NCBI RefSeq assembly: GCF_003719335.1
Contig: NZ_RIAS01000010.1
Span: 62,001-126,000 of the forward strand
Length of the DNA stretch: 64,000 bases
Source: Paenibacillus amylolyticus
GTDB lineage: Bacteria > Bacillota > Bacilli > Paenibacillales > Paenibacillaceae
Direction of reading: 5' to 3'
In this document: piece after piece, positions 46,750-55,074 of the stretch
Layout: every line of letters starts with the position of its first letter
How positions within the stretch are numbered: the first letter of the stretch is position 1
Notes under the pieces: model-generated
The model's database searches: none
What the model saw: the letters and a program-made list of their open reading frames with translations, nothing else
What the model was told of the DNA's origin: nothing
Position numbers and translations under genes: made by a program

Positions 46750-46757
46750 TTATGGGT

Positions 46758-46804
46758 AAACTGGGCTCACTAATGCATAAATGATAGTGGGTCCAGTTTT
46801 TTTA
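46758..46804 (+). terminator. Rho-independent terminator of the PKS-NRPS operon
   Basis: AAACTGGGCTCACTA pairs with TAGTGGGTCCAGTTT (with G-U pairs), followed by a T-run. Confidence 0.75.
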
Positions 46805-46915
46805 TGAAGGACTGTCACAAAAAATAAGATTTAGATGTAACTATTTCTATATATTTACTTAGGTGTGAGTGATGTATATAATTTGTATAGAATACATAAT
46901 TATGGATAAAGGGAG

Positions 46916-47869
46916 TTGTTGATAACGGAAACGAGCGAATTGCACGTTGTAGTAGGTACAGGACCATTAGGGATGGCAGTCATGGAACAGTTATTATTAA
47001 GAAACAAGAAAGTGCGAATGGTTAACCGAAGTGGCGAGATTGATTCATCGGCTAATGTAGAAGTAGTTAGAGGAGATGCGACCGATGAATTAGAGTTCAG
47101 CGAGGCTTGTTCGGGGGCTTCTGTGATCTATCATTGTGCCAAGGCTCCATATAAGGAATGGCCTGAGAAGTTTCCGCCAATTATGGATGGAGTGATACAT
47201 GCAGCTCAAACTGAGAATGCGAGAGTTGTATATGCAGATAACTTGTACATGTATGGACAGACGCAATCCCAAATATCTGAGGACTTGCCTAATCGAGCTA
47301 CAGGACGTAAAGGCGTGACTCGTGCTAAAATGGCAGAGACATTAATGGATGCACATAACAAAGGAAAAGTGAAAGCTGTGATCGGTAGAGCATCGGACTT
47401 TTACGGTCCAGGAGTGTTGGATTCTGCTCTGGGGGAACGTGTCTTTGGAGCTGTCCTTAATGGTAAGCCTTCAGAGGTGCTAGGAAATATAGATTTGCCT
47501 CATACTTATATTTACATTAAGGATTTTGCAAAGGGACTTGTGGAGTTGGCAGAGGACAACGAGTCATATGGACAGATATGGCACATCCCGGGTGCAGAGA
47601 CAACGACGACAAGGGATATAATCACGCGTATCTATAGATTGAAACATCAGGAGCCGAAGTTTCGTGTAGCCCCTAAATTTTTTGTGAACGTGATGTCCTT
47701 TTTCAATTCTGATATGAAGGAGCTCAAAGAAATGTTATATCTGTATGAAGCTCCTTTTGTTGTAGATACAGAAAAATACGAAAGAAAATTTAAGAAGAAT
47801 GTAACTTCACATGACGAGGCCATATTAGAGACATTAGCATGGTTTGAACAAAGAGCCTCTGCAAGATAG
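46916..47869 (+). CDS. NAD(P)-binding extended SDR-like protein, catalytic Tyr apparently absent
   Basis: A 317-residue frame with a TTG start at 46916; the exact start is uncertain because GGGAG touches it. The N-terminus has the extended-SDR nucleotide motif VVVGTGPLGMAVMEQLLL, and VYADNLYMYG in the middle as in epimerases. In place of the YxxxK motif the sequence reads RKGVTRAKMAETLM: the Lys is present but the Tyr position is Val. It may thus be a non-canonical reductase or a binding protein. It has its own likely promoter after the terminator at 46804. A link to the biosynthetic operon is only suggested by its A+T-rich composition and position. Confidence 0.7.
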   Translation: MLITETSELHVVVGTGPLGMAVMEQLLLRNKKVRMVNRSGEIDSSANVEVVRGDATDELEFSEACSGASVIYHCAKAPYKEWPEKFPPIMDGVIHAAQTENARVVYADNLYMYGQTQSQISEDLPNRATGRKGVTRAKMAETLMDAHNKGKVKAVIGRASDFYGPGVLDSALGERVFGAVLNGKPSEVLGNIDLPHTYIYIKDFAKGLVELAEDNESYGQIWHIPGAETTTTRDIITRIYRLKHQEPKFRVAPKFFVNVMSFFNSDMKELKEMLYLYEAPFVVDTEKYERKFKKNVTSHDEAILETLAWFEQRASAR

Positions 47870-47889
47870 TATGTTCAGTGTATTACACG

Positions 47890-47920
47890 ACCCTTCTATA
47901 TCTATAGAGGGGTTCTTCGA
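47890..47920 (+). terminator. Candidate weak terminator
   Basis: ACCCTTCTATA and TATAGAGGGGT form a stem with a very small loop followed by a T-rich stretch. The remaining bases to 48166 hold the DUF445 gene promoter region; no other gene is supported. Confidence 0.4.
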
Positions 47921-48166
47921 TTTTATCGGGGATAAAAATGAAGGTTTGGTTTTGACGTTTGTGGGTGATAAGATGAGATATACGAAAACCGAACGAGGTG
48001 TAGCATGAATAGTGGATCTTGATCATGATTATTGGAAGGTTACTTTAGGAGGAATCTTATCCAAACCATGAAGTCGTATGCTTTTACATAATCTAACCCA
48101 ATAAAGCACGGCTAAGCCGTATGACAAGCCCGGTCGTGCGATTAACAATAAAGGAGCAAGATAATC

Positions 48167-49423
48167 ATGGCTAAACCTAAACAAACCAAAACGGCAGCAG
48201 CCTGGTCTCTCGTTATTATGGGAGCGGGTTTTGCAGCATCATTGCCCTTCCAGGGAGTGCCGGTAGGTAAACTGCTGGTAGGTTCGTTTGAAGCAGGACT
48301 TGTTGGTGGACTGGCGGACTGGTTCGCGGTAACTGCGCTATTCCGCCATCCACTAGGTATTCCGATTCCCCATACGGCGTTACTGCCGAAGAACCGGGAT
48401 AAGATGACGGAAGGTCTGGTCTCCGCTGTGGAGAATAATCTGCTCAACAAGGATAGCATTACGGAAAAAATTGCTGGCTTCAAAGCAGCTGAGATTGTGT
48501 TGGATACATTGGGGCGGGAGCTGCATAGTGATGGCATCAAAACCATGATCGATACGCTGTGTAAACGTATTTTGGCCGGGCTTCCGCTGGAGCAGATCGC
48601 TCCGATGGTTGCCAAAGAGATCAAGTCACAGGCGGGAGCTTTTGACTTGGGGCCGATTCTCGAACGGGCCGCTGTACAGGTAACGGAGCGAGGGTATGAT
48701 GCCCAGGCTTTGGATTATGCGTTGAAACAGGCGGAGGAGTGGCTGGTCAAACCGGAAACGATTCTGTTTCTGGGTGAAAGTGGCATGAAAGCCATTAGTG
48801 GTATCCAGATGAATGGACTCATGCAGTTTGCGATGAATGCGTTCATGGGGTATTTGAATGAAGACCGTCTGGGCGGCATTATTCAAGGATATCTTTTTGA
48901 CCGGGTAGAGGATATGAAACGGGAAGGCAGTGCACTTCGTTACAAAGTACTGAGCACCCTGCGCACACAGGCCATGCGACTTGCGGTGAGCGAAGCTGTT
49001 CAGGATGGCCTGAACGGATGGAAAAATAACCTGCTGGATGGCTGGGACGCTGAGGAGACTGTACTCAACAAACTCACAGAGCTGCGGGATAAAGCACTGG
49101 TGGCGATGGAGGATGGTCGTTACGTAGATACGTATGCGCTGCCTGCGATAGAGAAGGTTCTAGCAGATCTGCGTGCAGATGATGCGTTAATGACAAGCAT
49201 GAATGGCAAGATTGTAGAAGGTGTCACCACACTGCTGGAGAAAAATCACTCCAAAATCGGAAATCTCGTGCGTGAAAATGTAGATAAAATGGATAATGCT
49301 TCACTCATCTCGCTGATTGAAGATAAGGTGGGTCAGGATCTGCAATGGATTCGGATTAACGGTGCGGTGACCGGATTTATTATCGGGATTGTACTGACCG
49401 CACTGCGGATGGTGCTGGAATAA
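48167..49423 (+). CDS. DUF445 family membrane protein (YjiN-like)
   Basis: A 418-residue protein from ATG 48167 behind AAAGGAG. The N-terminus contains a membrane segment and the family hallmark GLVGGLADWFAVTALFRHPL followed by GIPIPHTALLPKNRDK. A long helical region follows, and the protein ends with a hydrophobic segment (VTGFIIGIVLTALRMVLE). DUF445 proteins are inner-membrane proteins of unknown activity. G+C content returns here to the window's normal level, marking the right edge of the island. Confidence 0.85.
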   Translation: MAKPKQTKTAAAWSLVIMGAGFAASLPFQGVPVGKLLVGSFEAGLVGGLADWFAVTALFRHPLGIPIPHTALLPKNRDKMTEGLVSAVENNLLNKDSITEKIAGFKAAEIVLDTLGRELHSDGIKTMIDTLCKRILAGLPLEQIAPMVAKEIKSQAGAFDLGPILERAAVQVTERGYDAQALDYALKQAEEWLVKPETILFLGESGMKAISGIQMNGLMQFAMNAFMGYLNEDRLGGIIQGYLFDRVEDMKREGSALRYKVLSTLRTQAMRLAVSEAVQDGLNGWKNNLLDGWDAEETVLNKLTELRDKALVAMEDGRYVDTYALPAIEKVLADLRADDALMTSMNGKIVEGVTTLLEKNHSKIGNLVRENVDKMDNASLISLIEDKVGQDLQWIRINGAVTGFIIGIVLTALRMVLE

Positions 49424-49458
49424 CAGAGAAGGCCGGGCTGATCTTGCCGGACAACAAG

Positions 49459-49493
49459 AAGAGCCGCTCGTTTGTAGAGCAGGCTCTTTTTTT
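49459..49493 (+). terminator. Rho-independent terminator of the DUF445 gene
   Basis: AAGAGCCGCTC pairs in part with GAGCAGGCTCTT (outer AAGAGCC/GGCTCTT plus inner GCTC/GAGC), followed by a long T-run. Confidence 0.8.
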
Positions 49494-49551
49494 AGTGTCA
49501 TCGTAATGATGTGGTTTGTTATTTTGTCGTTGGCTTGGGATGAGAGGTGGA

Positions 49552-49908
49552 TTATTTGGAAGTTAGCTGCTTTGCTTGTGCGGGCAGTTCATCTGCCGTA
49601 ACTTCTTCCCAGTGCGTTACACCACGTATTGAGGCAACATAGAGCTTCAAATATGCACCACTTTTGAGTAATTTTCCGGTAGAAAAGTTCAATGTTTTGG
49701 ATTTCCCCTCATCCGTATAACCGACTAGTTCGTAGCTGTATCGTCCATTTTCATCCTTGTTTACTTCAGTCTGATTCACAACCGTATAATAGGTTGTTTT
49801 GCCTGCCGGATTATCAGGTGTCAGTTTAGCCGGGTCCATGAAAATAAGCCACAGGCAGGTCAGAATCACAAGCACTAATGCGAGAATACTGAGTGATTTT
49901 TTCATCAT
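49552..49908 (-). CDS. YxeA-like (DUF1093) secreted protein
   Basis: The start is the ATG at 49908 (or 49905) behind AAAGGAG. The 118-residue product has an N-terminal signal or anchor (KKSLSILALVLVILTCLWLI) and a small beta domain with TTYYTVVNQ, YSYELVGYTDEGKSKTLNF and GAYLKLYVASIRGVTHWEEV, typical of YxeA/DUF1093. In B. subtilis yxeA follows the yxdJKLM antimicrobial-peptide-responsive system; here it follows a lantibiotic-type ABC transporter by 25 bases, so a role in peptide immunity is plausible. Confidence 0.8.
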   Translation of the reverse strand: MMKKSLSILALVLVILTCLWLIFMDPAKLTPDNPAGKTTYYTVVNQTEVNKDENGRYSYELVGYTDEGKSKTLNFSTGKLLKSGAYLKLYVASIRGVTHWEEVTADELPAQAKQLTSK

Positions 49909-49933
49909 AGTGCACTCCTTTGCAGATTGGAAT

Positions 49934-50665
49934 TCAGGATGATGCAATATCTTTGTATTTCAGGCGGCGAATCGACCAGATGGCGAATAGAAGAATGAAC
50001 AAGCTGTTCATCAATAGAAATACCATATTCTCTGAGGTAGTCAGCCCTTTCTGACTAAGCACACCCATACCGATCGTGAGCAGGGAAAACGGGAATAACA
50101 TGCCAATCTTCAATACATACATGCCTAATCCAAAAAAGACTGCGCACAGGCTGATACCGATAGGTGTAGCAAAACTGCGTATCCGAATGGATAACCCAAG
50201 TTGAAGTGAGGCGATGGAAAGAGAAGCAAACCACCCTCGTAGGCTCCAGACCAGGATTTCTGTTGGAAACTCGCCCGGAATGTTGAACATCTTGCCCGCT
50301 GCCCAATACATCAGCATGAAAAAGGCTTGTGCGAAAAAGATTAATAGACCAACAATGACCAATTTGGCAACAAACAGACTGGTGACACTTAACGGCGAAG
50401 CCAGAACCATGTTCCAGTTGCGGTTGCTATGCTCCAGACGGCATACAAAGGCACAACAGATGGCGATCAGAATAGGCAGAAAGAATTCCCCGTAAAATAA
50501 ACTGACCTGTGTCCACAAGCTGAACCATCCATTTTGCAAAGCGGCCTGATTAAAATAAAAGTTAAAACATCCGATGAGCAGGCTGATAATAGGCAGGATT
50601 GCCAGTACCAGACCGATCCGGGAACGCCGAAGTTTAAGCCATTCGGCAGAAATACTCCTCAGCAT
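49934..50665 (-). CDS. Lantibiotic immunity ABC permease (LanG-like)
   Basis: A 243-residue membrane protein from ATG 50665. The opening MLRSISAEWLKLRRSRIGLV, about six hydrophobic segments, and the loop CRLEHSNRNWNMVLASPLSV are typical of the ABC-2 permeases paired in LanFEG systems. It follows the similar permease gene by 12 bases. With the other permease and ATPase it should expel the mature lantibiotic from the producer membrane. Confidence 0.82.
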   Translation of the reverse strand: MLRSISAEWLKLRRSRIGLVLAILPIISLLIGCFNFYFNQAALQNGWFSLWTQVSLFYGEFFLPILIAICCAFVCRLEHSNRNWNMVLASPLSVTSLFVAKLVIVGLLIFFAQAFFMLMYWAAGKMFNIPGEFPTEILVWSLRGWFASLSIASLQLGLSIRIRSFATPIGISLCAVFFGLGMYVLKIGMLFPFSLLTIGMGVLSQKGLTTSENMVFLLMNSLFILLFAIWSIRRLKYKDIASS

Positions 50666-50677
50666 ATAGTTCCCTCC

Positions 50678-51427
50678 TTAGATTTCTTGTCTCGAGGCAT
50701 GAAAATTGCCAGCAAGATAGAAGATGATCGTCATGCACAGGGCCGCTAACAATAGGCCGACGGGCAACATTCCAGATACATAGGTTCCTGAAGATGCGCT
50801 GTAAATGTAAGTGACCGGGTTCAAATCCAGATAATAAGACCAGATAAACAAGTGACGAATTGCGGCTGGGAACAAACCGGATGTGGTTCCAATGAATCCT
50901 CCCAGCATGCCCAGACACAAAGCAAACGCCTGATTGCGGACGGTCAGCGACAACCATTGCTGGAGTGCTGTAATGGCAAGTGTAGTTAATAACGTCCCAA
51001 CAACAAATTGCACAAGCAGGGAGAGTGGGATGGAACCAGAAATGTTTTTGAATAGACCAAAGCCCACGATAAAAACGGCCTGCGCTATGATGCCATACAG
51101 GATCAGACTGTTTGCACAAATATATTTGGCGGTGTACACATGATTTCGTCCCGTATTGGTTGCCATTAACATCTTCCATGTGTTTCCCTTATGCTCCATA
51201 TCACAGATGCGGGACACCACGATCGCCGAAATGATTGGCAGAAACAGACCATTCATCGAAGCGATGCTGAAGATGAGTGCTTCCCAGCTGGCATTACTCG
51301 CGCTTCGAGAGATCGATATGCTCATGGACATGGCGGCCCAGATCATCTCTGCAGCAAGGAACAGGGTAATCATGATCCAAATCTTTTTGCGCCGGATTTT
51401 GTAATACTCCAGAGATAGAGCTTTCAT
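50678..51427 (-). CDS. Lantibiotic immunity ABC permease (LanE-like)
   Basis: A 249-residue membrane protein from ATG 51427, which overlaps the ATPase stop by one base (TAATG on the minus strand), implying coupling. It starts MKALSLEYYKIRRKKIWIMI and carries a CDMEHKGNTWKMLMATNTGR loop equivalent to that of its partner. About six membrane segments. It is the second channel subunit of the LanFEG exporter. Confidence 0.82.
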   Translation of the reverse strand: MKALSLEYYKIRRKKIWIMITLFLAAEMIWAAMSMSISISRSASNASWEALIFSIASMNGLFLPIISAIVVSRICDMEHKGNTWKMLMATNTGRNHVYTAKYICANSLILYGIIAQAVFIVGFGLFKNISGSIPLSLLVQFVVGTLLTTLAITALQQWLSLTVRNQAFALCLGMLGGFIGTTSGLFPAAIRHLFIWSYYLDLNPVTYIYSASSGTYVSGMLPVGLLLAALCMTIIFYLAGNFHASRQEI

Positions 51428-52347
51428 TACAGGCTCCTCTCCTTTCCAGTCAGGTCAAGGAAAATGTCTTCCAGACTCTTTTTGTGCTCCTCAATGCGAG
51501 TGACCGGAATGCTCTGTTCCACAAGCGCTTTATTCAGCTTCGATACTTCTTCGTCGCGAAGATACTTAAATATGAGCTGATTTCCATGAACTTGTGGCAT
51601 GTAGCCATGCGTTAATAGAAGCTTTTCTGCTTTTGCCGGCTCGGGGGTCTGAAAACGGATCGTGGCCTGATTATTAGCCTGAAGACTCTGCATGGTACCT
51701 TGAAACAACAATTTGCCATCACTGATAATGCCCACGGAGGTCGCGATCTGTTCGATCTCGGATAACAAATGGCTGGAGAGCAGAACGGTGATGCCATATT
51801 GACCAGGCAGGGACTTGATCAATTCTCTGATTTCACCGATACCGGCAGGGTCAAGCCCATTCGTAGGTTCATCCAGAACAAGCAAGTTGGGAAAAGCAAG
51901 TAAAGCCATGGCAATGCCCAGCCGTTGTTTCATACCGAGTGAATACTGATCGGCCTGTTTATGTTTCTGATTTTCCAGTCTTACAATTTTTAAGGCTTCA
52001 TCGATATTTTTGCTTGGTACATTTCGCAGCCGCTGCATCACCTTCATATTTTCAAGACCGGTCAAGTGACCATAATACGAGGGGGATTCAATCAATGAAC
52101 CGGTTTGGCTCAGAATGGCAGGTCGATGTGTGGTCAGGTCTTTCCCAAAGACCTTGACCGTACCTTCACTAGGTTTGATCAACCCTAGCAACATTTTTAA
52201 CGTGGTCGTTTTTCCTGCTCCGTTCGGGCCTAGAAATCCAAAAATCTGCCCCTTCTCGACCGACAAATTCACTTGATGCACACGATTCATACCGCCGTAT
52301 GATTTGGACAGATTATGCGTTTCGACAATGGGGGAAGTGTTTATCAT
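51427..52347 (-). CDS. Lantibiotic immunity ABC ATPase (LanF-like)
   Basis: The start is the ATG at 52347 behind GGAGATGAA, five codons inside the longest frame; 306 residues. Features: Walker A FLGPNGAGKTTTLKML, Q-loop near QTGSLIESPSYYGHL, signature YSLGMKQRLGIAMALL, Walker B LLVLDEPTNGLDP, and switch His in LLSSHLLSEIE. The SLIESPSYY variant and length are typical of LanF/BcrA-type immunity ATPases. It diverges from the two-component genes at 52503, the usual layout for peptide-induced immunity. Confidence 0.9.
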   Translation of the reverse strand: MINTSPIVETHNLSKSYGGMNRVHQVNLSVEKGQIFGFLGPNGAGKTTTLKMLLGLIKPSEGTVKVFGKDLTTHRPAILSQTGSLIESPSYYGHLTGLENMKVMQRLRNVPSKNIDEALKIVRLENQKHKQADQYSLGMKQRLGIAMALLAFPNLLVLDEPTNGLDPAGIGEIRELIKSLPGQYGITVLLSSHLLSEIEQIATSVGIISDGKLLFQGTMQSLQANNQATIRFQTPEPAKAEKLLLTHGYMPQVHGNQLIFKYLRDEEVSKLNKALVEQSIPVTRIEEHKKSLEDIFLDLTGKERSL

Positions 52348-52422
52348 TGATTTCATCTCCATTTCACGGTGATCTCTGTTAAGTTCAATATAGATCAGAC
52401 GTCTTGCTCTTGGCTGAAGATA

Positions 52423-52442
52423 ACCTTACATTTACCTTAAAT
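52423..52442. promoter_or_regulatory. Candidate LanR binding site (direct repeat)
   Basis: ACCTTACAT (52423-52431) and ACCTTAAAT (52434-52442) are direct repeats with an 11-base period, the spacing favoured by OmpR-family regulators. They lie between the divergent LanF and LanR genes. Confidence 0.5.
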
Positions 52443-52502
52443 AGAATTGGAAAATATAGGATTGTATTCGTGTCCTGATGTATAATGAAAAGGGTGATAC
52501 GA

Positions 52503-53216
52503 ATGGACATAATGAAAAACAAGAAAATACTGATTGTAGATGATGAACCGGAAATCCGCGAGATGATTGAACGCTTTTTGCGTAAGGAGGGCTTTTTCAG
52601 AGTCTATACCGCAGGTAATGTGGCCCATGCTCTGGCGATGTGCAGAATAGAGAAGCCGGATGCAGCCATCCTGGATATCATGTTGCCAGATGGAGACGGA
52701 TTCTCTTTATTGTCTTCTATCCGTTCCTTCTCGGACATGCCTGTGCTATTTTTGTCAGCGCGAGGGGAGGATGAGGATCGTTTACTCGGTTTAGGTTTGG
52801 GAGCAGATGATTATATGGTCAAACCTTTTCTTCCAAGAGAGCTGATTCTTCGGCTCATGGGCATTTTGAAAAGGGTATACGCTTCCAATACGATAGAGAG
52901 ATTGCCTGTATTTCGTCTAGGTGGATTAACCATTGATTTGGAGAGCGCTGTCGTTCATGGGAAGGAAACAGAACTTCCACTGACAGCCAAGGAGCACGCT
53001 ATACTGGTCAAACTTTATGAGAATCAGAACCGGATTGTAACCAGTGATGCACTATGTCAGGCCGTTTGGGGAGATGAGAGTTACGGATATGAGAACACCC
53101 TAATGGTTCATGTTCGGCGGATTCGGGAGAAAATCGAAGAGGACCCGTCTAAACCAGCGTATCTGTTAACCGTCCGTGGGCTTGGTTATAAACTGATGAC
53201 TCAGGAGACTCGATAA
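52503..53216 (+). CDS. OmpR-family response regulator (LanR)
   Basis: The start chosen is the ATG at 52503 behind AAGGGTGAT; in-frame ATGs at 52485 and 52512 are possible. The 237-residue protein has a receiver domain (KILIVDDEPEIREMIERFL, phospho-Asp in DAAILDIMLPDGDG, Lys in MVKPF) and a winged-helix DNA-binding domain (LTAKEHAILVKLYENQNRIV, ENTLMVHVRRIREKIEEDP). Its stop overlaps the kinase start (TAATG). Expected role: induction of the lantibiotic and immunity genes. Confidence 0.9.
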   Translation: MDIMKNKKILIVDDEPEIREMIERFLRKEGFFRVYTAGNVAHALAMCRIEKPDAAILDIMLPDGDGFSLLSSIRSFSDMPVLFLSARGEDEDRLLGLGLGADDYMVKPFLPRELILRLMGILKRVYASNTIERLPVFRLGGLTIDLESAVVHGKETELPLTAKEHAILVKLYENQNRIVTSDALCQAVWGDESYGYENTLMVHVRRIREKIEEDPSKPAYLLTVRGLGYKLMTQETR

Positions 53217-54601
53217 TGGATGGTTTGGTTCGCATTCTAAGAAGATTTGTCGGTTCTACCATTCTTGTATCTGTTGTACTGCTTTTATTTAATCTCGTAT
53301 TGCTGGGTTCATTGATCTTCAAGGAAATTCACGAAGGTCCTTCCCCCAGTGCTGTTGTCAAACAGGTCGCAGGCAGTTTGAGCAAGAGCGAGCAGGGGGA
53401 CTACACGTTACAGAGTAAAGGGGTGGAGATTCTCGCTGAACATCAAGCCTGGGCGATGCTTTTGAATCAGGAGGGCAGGGTACAGTGGAGTGAGCGTCTT
53501 CCAGCAGAAATCCCCCGTACTTATAGTGTGACTGATGTTGCTAAATTTTCTCGATACTATCTTAAAGAGTACCCGGTATATGTGTGGGAACGGGAAGATG
53601 GACTTCTGGTGTTGGGGTATCCCAAAAATACGTATGGAAAATACCAGTTCGATTTTTTGGCGGATTGGCTCAAGTCTCTACCGCTAAGGATTGTACTGTT
53701 ATTGATATGTAATGTGGCACTTGCGCTACTTATCTCTCTGCTAATCGGAACCCGTGTCATACGAAGCATTCGCCCGTTGATCGATGGCATTCATGCACTT
53801 GCTAAAGGAGAGCCGGTGCAGGTTGAAACCAAGGGCATATTCAATGATTTGTCTGAAAGCATCAACTCGACCTCCCATATGCTACAGGAGAAAAATGATG
53901 CGCTAAAGGCAAGGGATGAGGCACGATCCAACTGGATATCAGGGATATCGCATGATATACGGACGCCATTATCCATGATTTTGGGATATGCCAGTGAACT
54001 GGAGGAGCAAGCGGATCTAACAACCGAGCAAAAGCAACAGGCATCCATTATTCGGCGTCAGGGGGAGCGTCTGCGATCACTCGTCAGTGATTTGAATCTG
54101 GTATCCATGCTGGAGTATGAAATGCAGCCCTTGCAGATGAGATCCATTCGATTGTCTGTTCTGGCAAGGCAAGTTGTATCTGATTTTTTAAATAATGGTC
54201 TGGACGAGCGTTATCCGATATCGCTGGATGTTCAAGACGAAAGTCTGTATGTGCAAGGGGATGAACGATTGTTATACCGAGCGGTAACCAATCTGGTGCA
54301 GAACAGCATCAGACATAATCCAGAGGGGTGTGCAATCGAATTGATGATCAAGCGTGAAGTACGAAGTGGTTACGCACAATTCATAGTTTCCGATGATGGG
54401 AAGGGAATTCCGGAGGAAGATCTGCATGATGTATTGGTTCTTCCTTATACGGCAGGTCGCATAAGACCTCCACGTCATGGGCATGGTCTCGGACTTCCGA
54501 TGGTATCACGGATTGCTCAAGCCCATCGGGGGAAACTCCTGCTCCAGCGTAACAACCAAGGAGGGCTTCAAGCGGTATTACAATTGCCTGTAACGGTGTG
54601 A
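53216..54601 (+). CDS. Sensor histidine kinase (LanK)
   Basis: A 461-residue kinase with ATG at 53216 sharing one base with the regulator's stop. Two membrane helices (residues about 13-38 and 158-182) flank a modest extracellular domain. HAMP, then H-box SNWISGISHDIRTPLSMILG, N-box NLVQNSIRHNPEG, VSDDGKGIPEEDL and GHGLGLPMVSRIA. It should sense the lantibiotic, its own target damage, or other antimicrobial peptides. The extracellular domain of about 120 residues is larger than that of the intramembrane-sensing BceS type. Confidence 0.9.
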   Translation: MDGLVRILRRFVGSTILVSVVLLLFNLVLLGSLIFKEIHEGPSPSAVVKQVAGSLSKSEQGDYTLQSKGVEILAEHQAWAMLLNQEGRVQWSERLPAEIPRTYSVTDVAKFSRYYLKEYPVYVWEREDGLLVLGYPKNTYGKYQFDFLADWLKSLPLRIVLLLICNVALALLISLLIGTRVIRSIRPLIDGIHALAKGEPVQVETKGIFNDLSESINSTSHMLQEKNDALKARDEARSNWISGISHDIRTPLSMILGYASELEEQADLTTEQKQQASIIRRQGERLRSLVSDLNLVSMLEYEMQPLQMRSIRLSVLARQVVSDFLNNGLDERYPISLDVQDESLYVQGDERLLYRAVTNLVQNSIRHNPEGCAIELMIKREVRSGYAQFIVSDDGKGIPEEDLHDVLVLPYTAGRIRPPRHGHGLGLPMVSRIAQAHRGKLLLQRNNQGGLQAVLQLPVTV

Positions 54602-54770
54602 GAGTTGCCTGTCTCAGGACAGGTTCTTTACAAGCATATGCGTATAACAACGTAATATGAAGAGTTTGAAATTGAAGTATGATCTAGTCGATTTTTGGGA
54701 TGATCCAGAGAAGGAAAAATAAGGATTTACAAAATATAGCAAAGTATGATAGAGTGAAGACAGAAATGAA

Positions 54771-54794
54771 TTACATATTTTATATTTAATGTAA
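54771..54794. promoter_or_regulatory. Inverted repeat upstream of the lantibiotic precursor
   Basis: TTACAT (54771-54776) and ATGTAA (54789-54794) form an inverted repeat spaced by 12 bases, in an A+T-rich promoter region; a TATACA -10-like element follows at 54841. TTACAT also occurs inside the candidate LanR site at 52426-52431. Confidence 0.4.
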
Positions 54795-54876
54795 ATATAT
54801 GTTTTGTTTGAATAAACTCCGGTGTTTAGCTTATTTAAGCTATACATATACAAAAAATTGAATGGAGGTTTTTTCA

Positions 54877-55059
54877 ATGAAACAATTCAATCTCGAAGCA
54901 TTGGCAGCAATCGAAGACATCAGTGATGATGAACTGATGGTGGTTACAGGGGCGTTAGCCGCAATCGAGGATAAGAAAAGCGGCGGTGTATTTTGCACAG
55001 TGAGCCATGAGTGCCATTATAATTCTGTTTCACCTTCTTCCTGGTTGACTTGTTGTTAA
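54877..55059 (+). CDS. Class II lanthipeptide precursor, lacticin 481/nukacin type
   Basis: The start is the ATG at 54877 behind GGAGG; 60 residues. The leader (MKQFNLEALAAIEDISDDEL...) ends with a C39 protease site DDELMVVTGA: E at -8, L at -7, V at -4, G at -2, A at -1. Six residues (LAAIED) then precede KKSGGVFCTVSHEC, which aligns with the start of lacticin 481 and nukacin cores, and the C-terminus ends WLTCC, again like that family. Core Cys at about 8, 14, 27 and 28 and Ser/Thr at 3, 9, 11, 18, 20, 22, 23 and 26 are available for rings. Cys8 is extra compared with lacticin 481. The sequence ALAAIED occurs twice in the precursor. Modification by LanM (55168) and export by LanT (58505) follow from context. 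Confidence 0.92.
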   Translation: MKQFNLEALAAIEDISDDELMVVTGALAAIEDKKSGGVFCTVSHECHYNSVSPSSWLTCC

Positions 55060-55074
55060 TTCTGCTTCGATTTT

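Noticed and set aside
54607-54623. CCTGTC/GACAGG hairpin after the kinase gene as a terminator
   Set aside because: Six-pair stem with a very weak T stretch; not enough to call.
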